Position numbers and translations under genes: made by a program. The notes below the pieces were generated by a model, which saw only the letters and a list, made by a program, of their open reading frames with translations, did no database searches and was not told the origin of the DNA. A DNA stretch of 40,175 bases from NCBI RefSeq assembly GCF_003600155.1, contig NZ_QWLD01000001.1, positions 1 to 40,175 on the forward strand, in the 5' to 3' direction. This DNA is from Nesterenkonia muleiensis (GTDB lineage: Bacteria > Actinomycetota > Actinomycetes > Actinomycetales > Micrococcaceae). Below, piece by piece: positions 17,701 through 26,142 of this stretch (position 1 is its first letter; every line of letters begins with the position of its first letter).

Positions 17701-17910
17701 ACCCACGCCAAGCCCACCCTGCGCAGCCAGGACCCTGTCGACGCCGCGGACCCCCAGGCCTGGCCATACCGGCAGATCGCCCAAGCGGTGAGGACGATGC
17801 AGTCCACCAGCTTCGAGGTCCGCCACGCCGGCGCCTGGGGAACATGCTGGGTCGGTCCGCTGTGCCCGCTCTGCTCCGGCAGCACCGGCAAGGAGATCAC
17901 CCAGCCATGA
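14707..17910 (+). CDS. adnA: AdnA-like helicase-nuclease subunit
   Basis: A 1067-residue UvrD/Rep-fold ATPase with a C-terminal RecB-like nuclease. Walker A is GAPGAGKT (residues 15-22), motif Ia LVLSPSRTSAARL, the Walker B-like motif IVDDLQEA, and motif VI YRLFAAAVSRGRHRL. The nuclease contains LVDLKTG near residue 941 followed by HPQLGAYQLL. The very short N-terminus leaves no Q motif. Three cysteines near the end (CWVGPLCPLC) could bind metal. Its stop overlaps the start of the next gene (ATGA), and the pair matches mycobacterial AdnAB, which unwinds and resects broken DNA ends. The GGAAGGA site at 14691-14697 supports this start. Confidence 0.9.
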   Translation: MTTTPSPECPTLVYGAPGAGKTAAAVEAALDFLRTGEDSRRLLVLSPSRTSAARLRDAITTGFFAQNQHAALSEQPSRAFASYAFWVLSEARRKGFISFAARTPRLLSGAEQDRIIWEIISELHGERAEASWPASVREAMGTEGFRKEIRELFDRAREYDISASGLEQLAEEHGSEEWHTAAIIYSRYMERFHSAEFEDAYDPSGLISQAVRLLQEHPELLDAERRRLMLVIVDDLQEASPSVHRLLRLIAAGKPVLAFANPDVVTQGFRGARPDLLKSWVTRMAADPDHGLHASGHGNGTPEVRVLSGSRRMDPAIASVYAKALTRIPAPAESELRSMWQGTDTAEDGSAAEAITAPSDQAAERAVLAEVLNRYDRHQVPFNQIAVIARSGASAQRIGRVFAANGVPVRQSLSDVVLNQEPAVMPLLQIIELNAGGNELTVEDVLTLLGSRYGHADAMELRRIRQLLRQQEIQHAKAEGRRPRSSDALILAAAQDIEHPVLKEIRSAQIRPLERIARMLAAARAASGDNARPGELLWAIWEASGAATDWQQRARGAGREAETAHHDLDAVLALFQAADRFEDHNPGAGAGSFGEHMQRLELPMDTLAETVAPADAVEILTPTSAAGRAFDTVILLDLQHGVWPNLRPRGELLRSRELVDVVEGLTGPENQNPLIKRLQTLQDEYRLFAAAVSRGRHRLFAVAVDSDQNRPSSLLDLVTPADRRRITEEQAAARPLTEAHLVAELRRDLEQNPQDIHAAEALAALAEAGVPGADPARWWGLEDISDADPLYEPGEDIYVRPSSIGVAVDQPLQWFVEVTGGTMPTDFSRMLGTLVHKIAEDHPTETDPRKLIDILREKWDTIEAREGWQNQIDWNKAVSMLEQVADYHRESRENRDLIATELKLRTVFELNPEREPARQPVVLGGLVDRVEKTSEGKLMLVDLKTGSRAPSAQQAQRHPQLGAYQLLAQRGDRTELDKTVEAELTDAQIASAALLFVATHAKPTLRSQDPVDAADPQAWPYRQIAQAVRTMQSTSFEVRHAGAWGTCWVGPLCPLCSGSTGKEITQP

Positions 17911-20900
17911 GCGCTATGACCCAAACCGATCAGACCCATACCGCAGGCCCACGGTACTCCGCTTCAGAGATTGCCGAGGCTCTCGGAGAGGCACCGCCCA
18001 CGCCTGAGCAGCGGGCGATCATCGAAGCGAAGCTTGAACCCACACTGGTCATCGCCGGAGCCGGTTCGGGCAAGACACAGACCATTGCCGACCGGGTCGT
18101 CTACCTGGTGGCCAACGGCATCATCAGGCCTGATGAGGTCCTCGGTGTCACCTACACCCGCAAGGCAGCCGGGGAACTGGCTGAGCGGATCTCCGGGCAG
18201 CTGGCGCAGCTGCTGCACAGGCTCCCCGAGACCCGCAGCGTCATCCTGCCCGAGCAGCTCGAGGGACCCGACGGCGTCGTTGACCCTTCTGATCTGCTGA
18301 CCCCGACCATCTCCACCTACCATTCCTATGCACAGTCGCTGGTGACCGAGCACGGGCTGCGCATCGGCGTGGAGCCTGAGGTGGAGGTGATCGGCGAGGC
18401 TCGCGGCTGGCAGATCGTCCAACCGCTGGTGGATCAGTATGAGCACGGTGCCCGGTTCATCGAGACCAAGGCGACTCCCTCCACCCTGGCCAAGCAGGTG
18501 CTGAAGCTCTCCACCGACTGCTCCGAGCATCTGACCACCCCGGAACAGATCGAGGACTACCTGGACTCAGAGATCGCTCGGGCTGAGCAGTACGTCGAAG
18601 AGGACCCCAAGGCTGAGGCGCTCAATGCGACTCAGCTGAAAGTGGTCAATGCGCTGAACTCCCGCCGTGAGATCGTGGAACTGCTGCGCCGGTACCAGAT
18701 GAAGAAGGCCGAGCTGGGAGTCATGGACTTCGGCGATCTGCTGACCTACGCGGTGCGCATTGCCGCTGAGATCCCCGCTGCGGTCGAAGCGGAGCGGCGG
18801 AAATACGCACTTGTCCTGCTGGATGAGTTCCAGGACACCTCGTGTGCTCAGCTGGAGCTCTTCAGCGGGCTCTTCGGCCGGGGCACCGGGCACGCGGTCA
18901 CCGCTGTCGGCGATCCCAACCAGTCCATCTATGGGTTCCGCGGAGCCTCTGCCGGGCAGCTCTTCGACTTCCCGGCCCGGTTCCCAGTGGTGGACCCTCA
19001 GACCGGGAACCATTCTGCCGCCCCGCGCAAGTACCTCTCCGTGGCCTGGCGCAACTCCCATGCCGCGCTGGAGGCCGCCAACGTACTGGTGGAACCCTTT
19101 GTCCGCTGGGCCGCTCACCCCCAAGAGACCTGGCATCATCACCATGCGAGTCTGCGTGCCGAGCTGCCCCCGTTGGTGACCCCCGACTGCGCAGCCAAGG
19201 ACACTGCTGTCCCCGTAGATCAAGGCGGAGAACCAGTGATGGACCCGGAGAAAGTGGCCCCAGGTGTGCTGCGATACGGCTTCTACCCCACCGAAGCAGA
19301 CGAAGCAGCGGCCATCGTCGAGCAGCTCACCGCAGCGCTGAAACATACTCGGGACACCGTGCCCGGCCATGCTGAGGTCATCCGGCACAAGGACCAGGGC
19401 GTGCCGGTCACCGCCTCGGTGCTGGCTCGCAAACGTGCCCAGCTGCACACCATCGCTGAGGCGCTCGAGGCCGCCGGGATCGCCCATGAGGTAGTCGGTG
19501 GAGCAGGGCTGACCAGGGTCCCGGAGGTTGCCGAAGTGCTGTCCTATCTGCGGGTGATCGCTGACCCCCAGCGCTCTGATGAGCTGCTGCGCATTCTCGC
19601 CGGTGCCCGCTACCGGCTCGGGCCCAAGGACCTGTACCGACTTGGCAGAGTCGCCGAGAAAGTCACCGCAGCAGACCGCACTGCGCCCGAACAGTCAGAG
19701 GAGGACGAGCAGGTCTCGTTGGCACTGGAGCCTGATGAGCTGCGGTCGCTGCCGCAGGCGCTGGATTCACTGACCAGCGACGATCTGAAAGAGTTCTCCC
19801 CGGCCGGTGCCGAACGGCTGCTGAAGGCGAAGACAGATTTTCTGCGCCTGCGCAGCCTGACCAGCAGCGACCTGCCCGGATTTGTTCGTGCGGTGATCGC
19901 CGAGACCGGGATCGACGTCGAGCTGGCCTCCGCCGGCCGCTCTGCCCTTCAGATCGATGAGCTCATCGGCCACGCGCAAGCCTTCGGCGGTGGCGGCAGC
20001 CACACAGATCTGCGGGCCTTCCTGCGCTGGCTGGAGGTCGCCGAAGAGGAGGAGCAGGGACTCAAGACTGCTGTCCCGGAGCCCACGCCTGGCGCGGTCC
20101 AGCTGCTGACAGTCCACTCGTCCAAGGGACTGCAGTGGGATGTGGTCGTCGTCGCCGGTCTGCGCGAGGGCAGGCTGCCTGATTCAGAGCACAAGGTGCC
20201 CAACTGGCTCAAAGGTACTGGCGATCTGCCCTGGCCGCTGCGCGGAGACCGCTATTCCATGCCGCAGTGGGACTCGGACCAGCCCAATGCCATGTTCTGG
20301 GCACGGGCCGCGGGTGAGGGGACCACCAAGAAGTTCGAGGACCGGGACTTCCCGGATCAGTGCAAGAGCTACCAGCGGGAGGAGGACCGCCGGCTGGCCT
20401 ATGTGGCGGTCACCCGGGTCAAATCCCTGCTGATCACCACCGGCGCCTGCTTCTACGGATCCACCCAGGGCAAGGAGCCCTCGCCGTTTCTGGAGGAGAT
20501 CCGCGCCGCCGCTCAGGCGTCACCGCATCCGCATCGATTCGATGAGCTCAGCTGGTACGAGTTCGACCCCCAGGACAAACCGGAGAACCCGTCGAAGAAC
20601 CTGGTTCAAGCCACCGTCTGGCCCTATGATCCGCTGGCCCCGCTGCAGATCCGGACCCTGGAGCTGATTCCGGCGAACCTCGAGGATCCGGCCTCGCTGG
20701 ATGAATACCGGGAGGTAGCGGCATCGCCTTCGGCGCCGGGCCGCCGCCCGGCGCTGGAGGAAGCCCGTGATCTGGTGCGGGCCCAGTCGCCGCCTCCTCA
20801 TACGGCACCGGCTGAGGCTCACCCCAAGCTCGCTGAGGCACAGTTCGTCATTCAACGCCGGAATGCGCTGCACCGGCCCATGCAGAAACCTGGAACCCCC

Positions 20901-21575
20901 AGCCACACCAGCGCCTCCGGAATGGTCCAGCTGCTGCACCACCCGCAGCAGGTGTCGGAGCAGTCGGGCAGGCCGGTGCCGCGCCGGCCCGCATCGGCGG
21001 CACGGCGAGGCACCGCTGTGCACGGGATCATCGAGGATGTGCTCGATGTCCAGGCTTCGCTGCCGGACATCGACGGCATCTTCGACACTCTGAATGACGA
21101 CGCCGCGGACCTGAACATCGAGCAGGTCAGGGCAAGCTTCCAGTCCAGCCGCTGGGCACGATGGCCTGCCTTCGCCGTGGAAATCCCGGTGGAGACCCCC
21201 ATCGGCGGGATCGTGGTACGTGGCAGGATCGACGCGGTCTTCGCCGTCGGGCCCGATGGCAGGCATCTGGGCACCGACACCTACCAGCGGTGGCTTGAGC
21301 TGCCGCGGGCTGAACGCATCGCGAAGATGTCGCCATGCCGGTTCGAGCTGGTGGACTGGAAGACCGGGCGGATCCCCCAGGGCCAGGACATGGCGGAGAA
21401 AGAGCTGCAGCTGGCGGTCTACCGCATCGCCTTCAGCAGGCTCTACGGTGTGAAGGAGGAGAACATCGGATGCCACTTCCTCTACCTCGACCATGCCCAC
21501 ACCCATACGCCTGCGGCGCTGCCCGGGGCCGAAGACCTCGAAACGCTGGTGCGCAGCGTGGGCGGTACAGGCTGA
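17907..21575 (+). CDS. adnB: AdnB-like helicase-nuclease subunit
   Basis: A 1222-residue partner of AdnA. A Q-motif-like PTPEQRAIIEA precedes Walker A AGAGSGKT (residues 50-57). Further motifs are VTYTRKAAGELAERI, Walker B LLDEFQDT, motif III VGDPNQSIYGFRG, motif V LLTVHSSKGLQWDVVVVAG and motif VI LAYVAVTRVK, so the motor is complete. The C-terminal nuclease has GRIDAVF, VDWKTG and QLAVYR. The start at 17907 overlaps the AdnA stop by 4 bp, which suggests balanced synthesis of the heterodimer. In mycobacteria AdnB is the leading motor of the end-resection complex. The gene converges with an MFS gene 38 bp downstream. Confidence 0.93.
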   Translation: MSAMTQTDQTHTAGPRYSASEIAEALGEAPPTPEQRAIIEAKLEPTLVIAGAGSGKTQTIADRVVYLVANGIIRPDEVLGVTYTRKAAGELAERISGQLAQLLHRLPETRSVILPEQLEGPDGVVDPSDLLTPTISTYHSYAQSLVTEHGLRIGVEPEVEVIGEARGWQIVQPLVDQYEHGARFIETKATPSTLAKQVLKLSTDCSEHLTTPEQIEDYLDSEIARAEQYVEEDPKAEALNATQLKVVNALNSRREIVELLRRYQMKKAELGVMDFGDLLTYAVRIAAEIPAAVEAERRKYALVLLDEFQDTSCAQLELFSGLFGRGTGHAVTAVGDPNQSIYGFRGASAGQLFDFPARFPVVDPQTGNHSAAPRKYLSVAWRNSHAALEAANVLVEPFVRWAAHPQETWHHHHASLRAELPPLVTPDCAAKDTAVPVDQGGEPVMDPEKVAPGVLRYGFYPTEADEAAAIVEQLTAALKHTRDTVPGHAEVIRHKDQGVPVTASVLARKRAQLHTIAEALEAAGIAHEVVGGAGLTRVPEVAEVLSYLRVIADPQRSDELLRILAGARYRLGPKDLYRLGRVAEKVTAADRTAPEQSEEDEQVSLALEPDELRSLPQALDSLTSDDLKEFSPAGAERLLKAKTDFLRLRSLTSSDLPGFVRAVIAETGIDVELASAGRSALQIDELIGHAQAFGGGGSHTDLRAFLRWLEVAEEEEQGLKTAVPEPTPGAVQLLTVHSSKGLQWDVVVVAGLREGRLPDSEHKVPNWLKGTGDLPWPLRGDRYSMPQWDSDQPNAMFWARAAGEGTTKKFEDRDFPDQCKSYQREEDRRLAYVAVTRVKSLLITTGACFYGSTQGKEPSPFLEEIRAAAQASPHPHRFDELSWYEFDPQDKPENPSKNLVQATVWPYDPLAPLQIRTLELIPANLEDPASLDEYREVAASPSAPGRRPALEEARDLVRAQSPPPHTAPAEAHPKLAEAQFVIQRRNALHRPMQKPGTPSHTSASGMVQLLHHPQQVSEQSGRPVPRRPASAARRGTAVHGIIEDVLDVQASLPDIDGIFDTLNDDAADLNIEQVRASFQSSRWARWPAFAVEIPVETPIGGIVVRGRIDAVFAVGPDGRHLGTDTYQRWLELPRAERIAKMSPCRFELVDWKTGRIPQGQDMAEKELQLAVYRIAFSRLYGVKEENIGCHFLYLDHAHTHTPAALPGAEDLETLVRSVGGTG

Positions 21576-21613
21576 GGCTCTGTGGGCGGTGGCGGCGCGG
21601 CGGCGTCGTCGTC

Positions 21614-22939
21614 CTAGACGGTCTGGGCGGCCTTCCTGGTGAGGTAGATGGCGTAGGCGCAGATGAGCACGCCGAGAGCTGCGGTGATGGCACCGGCATA
21701 GGCCGGGGCCCTGAGGCCCAGGCCAGCCTCGATCACCACTGCTCCCATGATGGCGCCGATCGCGTTGGCGGAGTTGAACGCAGAGTGCTGGAAGCTGGCG
21801 GCCAGCTGGGGCGCACGCGGAGCGCAGTCCAGCAGGTGAGTCTGCACTGAGGGGCCCAGCGCCCCTGCAGCGATGCCGATCAGCAGCAGGAAGGTGATCA
21901 TCAGCAGCGGAATATGGGCGAAGGCGCCGAAAAGTGCCATGCTCGCCGCCACGGTGACCGTAGAGACCATGATCGTTCCCAGCACCGACTTATCCGACCA
22001 ATAGCCCCCGGCGAAGTTGCCCACCACATTGCCCAAACCGTAGAAGAACACCACGATCGGGATGGCTCCAGCTGTCAGCTGAGTGACGTCCATGGCGATG
22101 TAGGAGATATACGAGTAGATCGCAAACATCCCGGAAAAGCCGACCACCGCCAGAGCGATGCCGACCCAGAGCTGTTGGTTGACCAGGCCCTTGAGCTCGC
22201 CGCGGACCGAAGCGCTCGCAGGCGGGTTGATCTTGGGTGCGCAGAACGTCACCGCCACCATAGTGGCTACGGCGAGGACTGCGGTGATGATGAACATGAT
22301 GCGCCAGCCGAACTCCAGACCGGCCCAGGTGACCAAGGGCACCCCGGCCAGGTTGGCGATCGCAATCCCGGAGAGCACCACCGCGATGGCCCGGGCTCGC
22401 TTAGTGGGTCCAGCCATATGCGCGGCCATCAGTGCGGCTGTGGCAAAGAAGGCACCATGCGGCAGCCCGGAGAGGAATCTGCCCAGCAGCAGCGCCTCGA
22501 AACTCGGGGCGAAATAGCTGAACAAATGGGCGAAGGTGAAGACGCCCAGCAGAAACAGCGCGTAGTTCTTGCGCTCACGCTTGGCGCCCATCAGGGAGAG
22601 GATCGGGGCTCCGATGACCACTCCGGCAGCGTAGAAGGTCACCAGCAGTCCGCCCTGGGCCTCAGTGATGCCCAGGTCCGCCGCCGCTGCTGCGTTGAGC
22701 CCCATGATCGCGAACTCGGTGACACCGATGGCGAATCCGCCGATGGACAGGGCCAGGATCGCGATGGCGACCTGCCGACGGGAGTACTGCTGCTGGAAGT
22801 GCTCAGGCCTGATGACCTGCAGCGTGCCGGTGACTGCCGGAATCGACCCGGTCAGAATCTGGAGCGGACTGGTCATCGGCCCCACCGGGGAGGAGGTGCC
22901 CTCAGCGGTTTCAGTTCTGGGGTAAGTGGTCTGGCTCAT
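21614..22939 (-). CDS. MFS transporter, drug-efflux/sugar-efflux type (tandem copy 1)
   Basis: A 441-residue major facilitator with about 12 transmembrane helices after a ~55-residue soluble N-terminus. Signature segments are GFAIGVTEFAIMGL in helix 1, GAKRERKNYALF in the helix 2-3 loop (the motif A region), GRFLSGLPHGAFFATAAL and the C-terminal AFNSANAIGAIMGA. This is the pattern of the AraJ/SotB-like DHA1 branch. The ATG at 22939 has an AAAGGCGG site just upstream. The neighbouring gene at 23115 is a close paralogue in the same orientation. The substrate is unknown; efflux is the family expectation. Confidence 0.92.
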   Translation of the reverse strand: MSQTTYPRTETAEGTSSPVGPMTSPLQILTGSIPAVTGTLQVIRPEHFQQQYSRRQVAIAILALSIGGFAIGVTEFAIMGLNAAAAADLGITEAQGGLLVTFYAAGVVIGAPILSLMGAKRERKNYALFLLGVFTFAHLFSYFAPSFEALLLGRFLSGLPHGAFFATAALMAAHMAGPTKRARAIAVVLSGIAIANLAGVPLVTWAGLEFGWRIMFIITAVLAVATMVAVTFCAPKINPPASASVRGELKGLVNQQLWVGIALAVVGFSGMFAIYSYISYIAMDVTQLTAGAIPIVVFFYGLGNVVGNFAGGYWSDKSVLGTIMVSTVTVAASMALFGAFAHIPLLMITFLLLIGIAAGALGPSVQTHLLDCAPRAPQLAASFQHSAFNSANAIGAIMGAVVIEAGLGLRAPAYAGAITAALGVLICAYAIYLTRKAAQTV

Positions 22940-23114
22940 GCGTACACCGCCTTTCTGACGCTGGATGCTTGCGGGAAAAGGCGAGGCCCGGCGGGTCAGC
23001 CCAGACCCGCCGTCGAGATCGAGAAGTTCTCGCAGCCGGTTGGCCACGTGAACTGAAATAAAAATATTAGGTGAAAGAAGAGGAAAAACGCGAATGAAAA
23101 CTACGTGATAATCG

Positions 23115-24347
23115 TCATACCTTTTGGCCGGCGCGAGTGGTCAGCCGCATGGCGTAGAGGGTGACCACTACCCCGACGGCTGCTGCCGCCGCCCCTGCAT
23201 AGGCAGGTGCCCGCAGTCCCAGTCCCATATCGATGGTCAGCCCGCCGACCACCGCGCCCAGAGCATTGGCGGCGTTGAACGCAGAATGGTGGAAGCTGGC
23301 CGCCAATTGTGGGGCTTTGGGTGCGGTGTCGATCAGGTGGGTCTGCATGGAGGGCCCGAGGCTGGATGCCGAGACCCCTACGCAGAACAGCAGGATGAGC
23401 ATCAGCCAGGGGATATGCGCGAATGCTGCGAACAGCGCCATGAACACTGCGACCAGGGTCATGGCCACGATCACTGTGCCCAGCACGGATCTGTCAGTTC
23501 CCGCCCCGCCGACGAAGGTGCCGACCACCATGCCTGAGCCGAAGACCAAGACCACCCAGGGCAGTGTGCTGTCGCTGAAGCCGGTGATCTCCACTGCCAC
23601 GTGCGCCAGGTAGGTGTAGATGGCGAACATGCCGGAGAATCCGATGATCGCCAGCCCGATGCCCACCCAGAGCCGCTGGTTGGCCAGGGCCTTCAGCTCG
23701 CCTCTGACGGAAGCGCCGGCTGGGGCCTCTTGCCGTGGTGCCAGGAAGGCCACTGCCAGCATGGTGAATCCGGCCAGTGCGGCCACGATGAGAAACATCC
23801 ACCGCCAGCCGAACTGCTGTCCGATCCAGGTGACCGCCGGCACCCCGGTGACATTGGCGATCGCCAGCCCGGAGAGCACCACTGCGATCGCCCGCCCGCG
23901 CTTGGCCGGCCCCGCCATCTGCGCACTCATCAGCGCCGCAGTAGCGAAATACGCCCCATGCGGCAACCCGGAGAGGAACCGGCCGGCCAGCAGAGCCTCA
24001 AAGTTCGGGGCGAAGAAGCTCAGCACATGGGCCAGGATGAACAGCACCAGCAGGAACAGGGCGTAGTTCTTGCGCTCCCGTTTGGCGCCGGCCAGCGAGA
24101 GGATCGGAGCGCCGACCACCACGCCTAAGGCATAGGCGGTGACCAGCATGCCGCCCTGACCGTAGCTGACGTCCAGCTCCAGCACGATCTCCCGCTGCAG
24201 ACCCATGATCGCGAACTCGGTGACCCCGATGGCGAACCCTCCGGTGGCAAGGGCGAGGATCGCCCAGGCGACCCGGGACCGGGTCATCCGCGGTGGGCTC
24301 TGGGTGGCCAGTGGAACAGCGCCGGTGGAGGTTTTCTCGCTCACCAC
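23115..24347 (-). CDS. MFS transporter (tandem copy 2)
   Basis: A 410-residue 12-helix major facilitator paralogous to the gene at 21614-22939; long segments are shared (GFAIGVTEFAIMGL, GAKRERKNYALFLL, SVRGELK, LWVGI then FSGMFAIYTY). It has a shorter N-terminal tail. The start is one of two adjacent GTG codons (24347 or 24344) with a weak GGCGAAG site. The 175-bp gap before the other copy contains an AT-rich stretch (23053-23100), so the second copy may have its own promoter. Tandem duplication with divergence suggests different substrates. Family expectation is proton-driven efflux. Confidence 0.9.
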   Translation of the reverse strand: MVSEKTSTGAVPLATQSPPRMTRSRVAWAILALATGGFAIGVTEFAIMGLQREIVLELDVSYGQGGMLVTAYALGVVVGAPILSLAGAKRERKNYALFLLVLFILAHVLSFFAPNFEALLAGRFLSGLPHGAYFATAALMSAQMAGPAKRGRAIAVVLSGLAIANVTGVPAVTWIGQQFGWRWMFLIVAALAGFTMLAVAFLAPRQEAPAGASVRGELKALANQRLWVGIGLAIIGFSGMFAIYTYLAHVAVEITGFSDSTLPWVVLVFGSGMVVGTFVGGAGTDRSVLGTVIVAMTLVAVFMALFAAFAHIPWLMLILLFCVGVSASSLGPSMQTHLIDTAPKAPQLAASFHHSAFNAANALGAVVGGLTIDMGLGLRAPAYAGAAAAAVGVVVTLYAMRLTTRAGQKV

Positions 24348-24671
24348 TTCGCCAACCGCGCCCCGCTAAGGATCATTCCCGCAGGAGCCAGTTCCAACTG
24401 ACCTTATTCACCGCGATAGGCTCGGATCTGTGATGGGGAATACGCTGGGTGCACTGCAATCAACTGTTGAATCAGAGCACGACGCCGCCGCGGGGCCGTT
24501 GAACGTCGCACCGGGCTCCGTGGTGGCTGTCCGGACCATGCCTGACGCCAAGGGGATGGGGAGTACCGCTGTGTGCTGCTTCTGGGCGTTAAAGCTGACC
24601 AGATTCCTGCTGCTTGGGCTATGCGGGGCTTGCCCCGCGCAGAAGTGCGCGAGGCCGAACAGCGAGAACGT
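24348..24671. other. Intergenic region with possible gene remnant and hairpin
   Basis: About 320 bp between the MFS gene and the membrane protein. A rightward frame from 24432 (MGNTLGALQSTVESEHDAAA) changes register near 24570 to continue as VLLLGVKADQIPAAWAMRGL and then EVREAEQRERSLLNFF, as a frameshifted short gene would. No family is recognised. A GC hairpin lies at 24623-24638. Confidence 0.35.
24623..24638. terminator. GC-rich hairpin downstream of the HTH-membrane pair
   Basis: GCGGGGC-TT-GCCCCGC is a perfect 7-bp inverted repeat 33 bp beyond the stop of the leftward membrane-protein gene. It could end that transcript, but there is no T-run, so it may be only a stabilising or Rho-dependent element. 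Confidence 0.4.
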
Positions 24672-25379
24672 TCATTGCTCAACTTCTTCGTGACGCGACC
24701 GGCGGGAGCCGATGAGCTGAATCAGCCACCAGGACAGCTGGATGACGATCATGGTGGCTCCGCCCATCAGCGCCAGCTCGATGGACTCTCTGCTCCACTG
24801 ATCCGCGATGAGCGTGGCTGAGGCCACCAGGACCGCCACGACCACCGCGACCAGGGCCAGAAGCCGTGAGGCGATCCCCATCCACTCCCGAGGGCGTCGT
24901 AGCAGCGTGGCTATCAGCTGAGCGAGCTGGAGGAGGGCGATTCCGGCACCAGCACCGACGGCGAATTCCTCAACGTTCTCGGAGAAACTATGCGTGGAGA
25001 CCCACCCAATGAGAATCAGCAGACTAGCAACCAGCGCGATAGCGTCGATGAATGACGCTGCCAGTTGCAGCAGCGCTGCTGCGCCGCGGCCTCGGTCCTG
25101 CCTCTTGCGGGGGATGTAGTCCCAGGCCTGGCCGGCGTAGTACTCTGCGGCCAGCGCGGCCAGTGTGAGCACCACGATCGGCACCACGATGGGGGTGACC
25201 ACGTGAGTGCTGATCACCCAGAGCGCCACTCCGGCAAGGAACGCCACTGGCAAAGACGCCAGGCGCCGCAGCCACCACGCGGCCAGATACGGCCTGCGGG
25301 CTGGTGGGACATCGAGAGGGTGAACCAGGGGGTTGGTCTGGGCGGAGGGAAGGTCGATGACTTCTTTGATCTCTTTCAT
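24672..25379 (-). CDS. Six-helix membrane protein coupled to an HTH protein
   Basis: A 235-residue integral membrane protein of unknown function. After ~38 soluble residues come about six hydrophobic helices at roughly residues 41-60, 62-82, 104-126, 137-160, 168-192 and 202-226; the last is rich in Trp/Gln/Leu (QLSWWLIQLIG). The tail is charged (SRRSRHEEVEQ). The basic loop RKRQDRGRG follows helix 2. The ATG at 25379 overlaps the stop of the upstream HTH gene (ATGA), and GGAG 7 bp upstream supports it; an ATG at 25391 is the alternative. Tight coupling to a DNA-binding protein suggests a joint regulatory or stress role, by inference only. Confidence 0.8.
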   Translation of the reverse strand: MKEIKEVIDLPSAQTNPLVHPLDVPPARRPYLAAWWLRRLASLPVAFLAGVALWVISTHVVTPIVVPIVVLTLAALAAEYYAGQAWDYIPRKRQDRGRGAAALLQLAASFIDAIALVASLLILIGWVSTHSFSENVEEFAVGAGAGIALLQLAQLIATLLRRPREWMGIASRLLALVAVVVAVLVASATLIADQWSRESIELALMGGATMIVIQLSWWLIQLIGSRRSRHEEVEQ

Positions 25380-25855
25380 GGCTGTCTCCATGGGACGTGT
25401 TGGATGTGGGGCCCGCGCAGGCCGTTTCGGCCGATGTCGTAGACCTTCTGACGCGAGACGCCGAGCTCGGCGGCGACCGTGATGGCGCTGTAGTCCTCCA
25501 AGAGGGCCTCCACGGCCACCGAGCGGACCCCTGAGGCCCGGGAGTTCAGATGCGAAGCCAAGGTGCTGACCTCGGCGGCGAGCAAGGCTGCCCCCAGCGG
25601 TCCGCCGAACTGATCGGCCCAGTGCGGCTCTCCAGAAGTGGCTGCCTGGTAGAGGCCGTCGCCGCCGTCCGTCAACACCTGGTGCACCTGCTTCGGACCG
25701 ATGCCGCAGTCGGTGTACCGGCGGATCAGCTCGTCGAGGCCCGTGGCATCCGGATGACTGCGAAGCCGGTGAGCCAGGACCCGCCGCCAATCTTCAGACA
25801 GGGAATCGGGAGTCTCCTCGGAGGGTTGCTTGTCACCCCGGGGTTTACTACTCAT
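25376..25855 (-). CDS. Small protein with C-terminal HTH, function unknown
   Basis: A 159-residue protein. Residues 1-25 are polar, a helical middle segment (EDWRRVLAHRLRSHPDATGL) follows, and residues 121-143 (DYSAITVAAELGVSRQKVYD) form a clear homeodomain-like helix-turn-helix of the kind found in recombinase and resolvase tails. No catalytic serine-recombinase domain is present, so it is more likely a DNA-binding regulator. It is translationally coupled to the membrane protein downstream. An 11-bp inverted repeat brackets its start (25831-25841 and 25893-25903), which would suit autoregulation. The family is not recognised. Confidence 0.8.
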   Translation of the reverse strand: MSSKPRGDKQPSEETPDSLSEDWRRVLAHRLRSHPDATGLDELIRRYTDCGIGPKQVHQVLTDGGDGLYQAATSGEPHWADQFGGPLGAALLAAEVSTLASHLNSRASGVRSVAVEALLEDYSAITVAAELGVSRQKVYDIGRNGLRGPHIQHVPWRQP

Positions 25856-25903
25856 AGTTCAATGCTGAGGGTGATCCGCAAATATGTCAATACCGGGGTG
25901 ACA
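25831..25903. promoter_or_regulatory. Widely spaced inverted repeat around the HTH gene start
   Basis: TGTCACCCCGG at 25831-25841, inside the first codons of the HTH gene, is exactly the reverse complement of CCGGGGTGACA at 25893-25903 upstream of its start. The 51-bp spacer must contain the promoter and ribosome site. Two half-sites placed like this could be bridged by a dimer or form a loop. The repeat is seen directly; the function is inferred. Confidence 0.5.
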
Positions 25904-26142
25904 GTCGTCGCCGAGTGCTTACTTTCGAAAGGGTCGAAACGTGATTCCGGAGTCTCAGAAGCTCAGCCCCGATAAACCATCCGCTGGTGCAGTCCCTGAT
26001 CGGCCTTCTCCCAGTAGGCAGCGGCACCCCTCAATGGATGGCACCAGTTCACCGGGAGGGTGAGTCAGGTGTGGCCGTCCCGAAGGCGGCACAGATGGCG
26101 GCGGTTCAGGAGCAGGCGATGGTGATCAGTTTAGCGGCCGTT

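Noticed and set aside
21914-23056. 380-codon frame opposite the first MFS gene
   Set aside because: His/Asp/Gly/Arg-rich text typical of antisense to membrane-protein codons; the leftward gene has clear MFS motifs and a good ribosome site.
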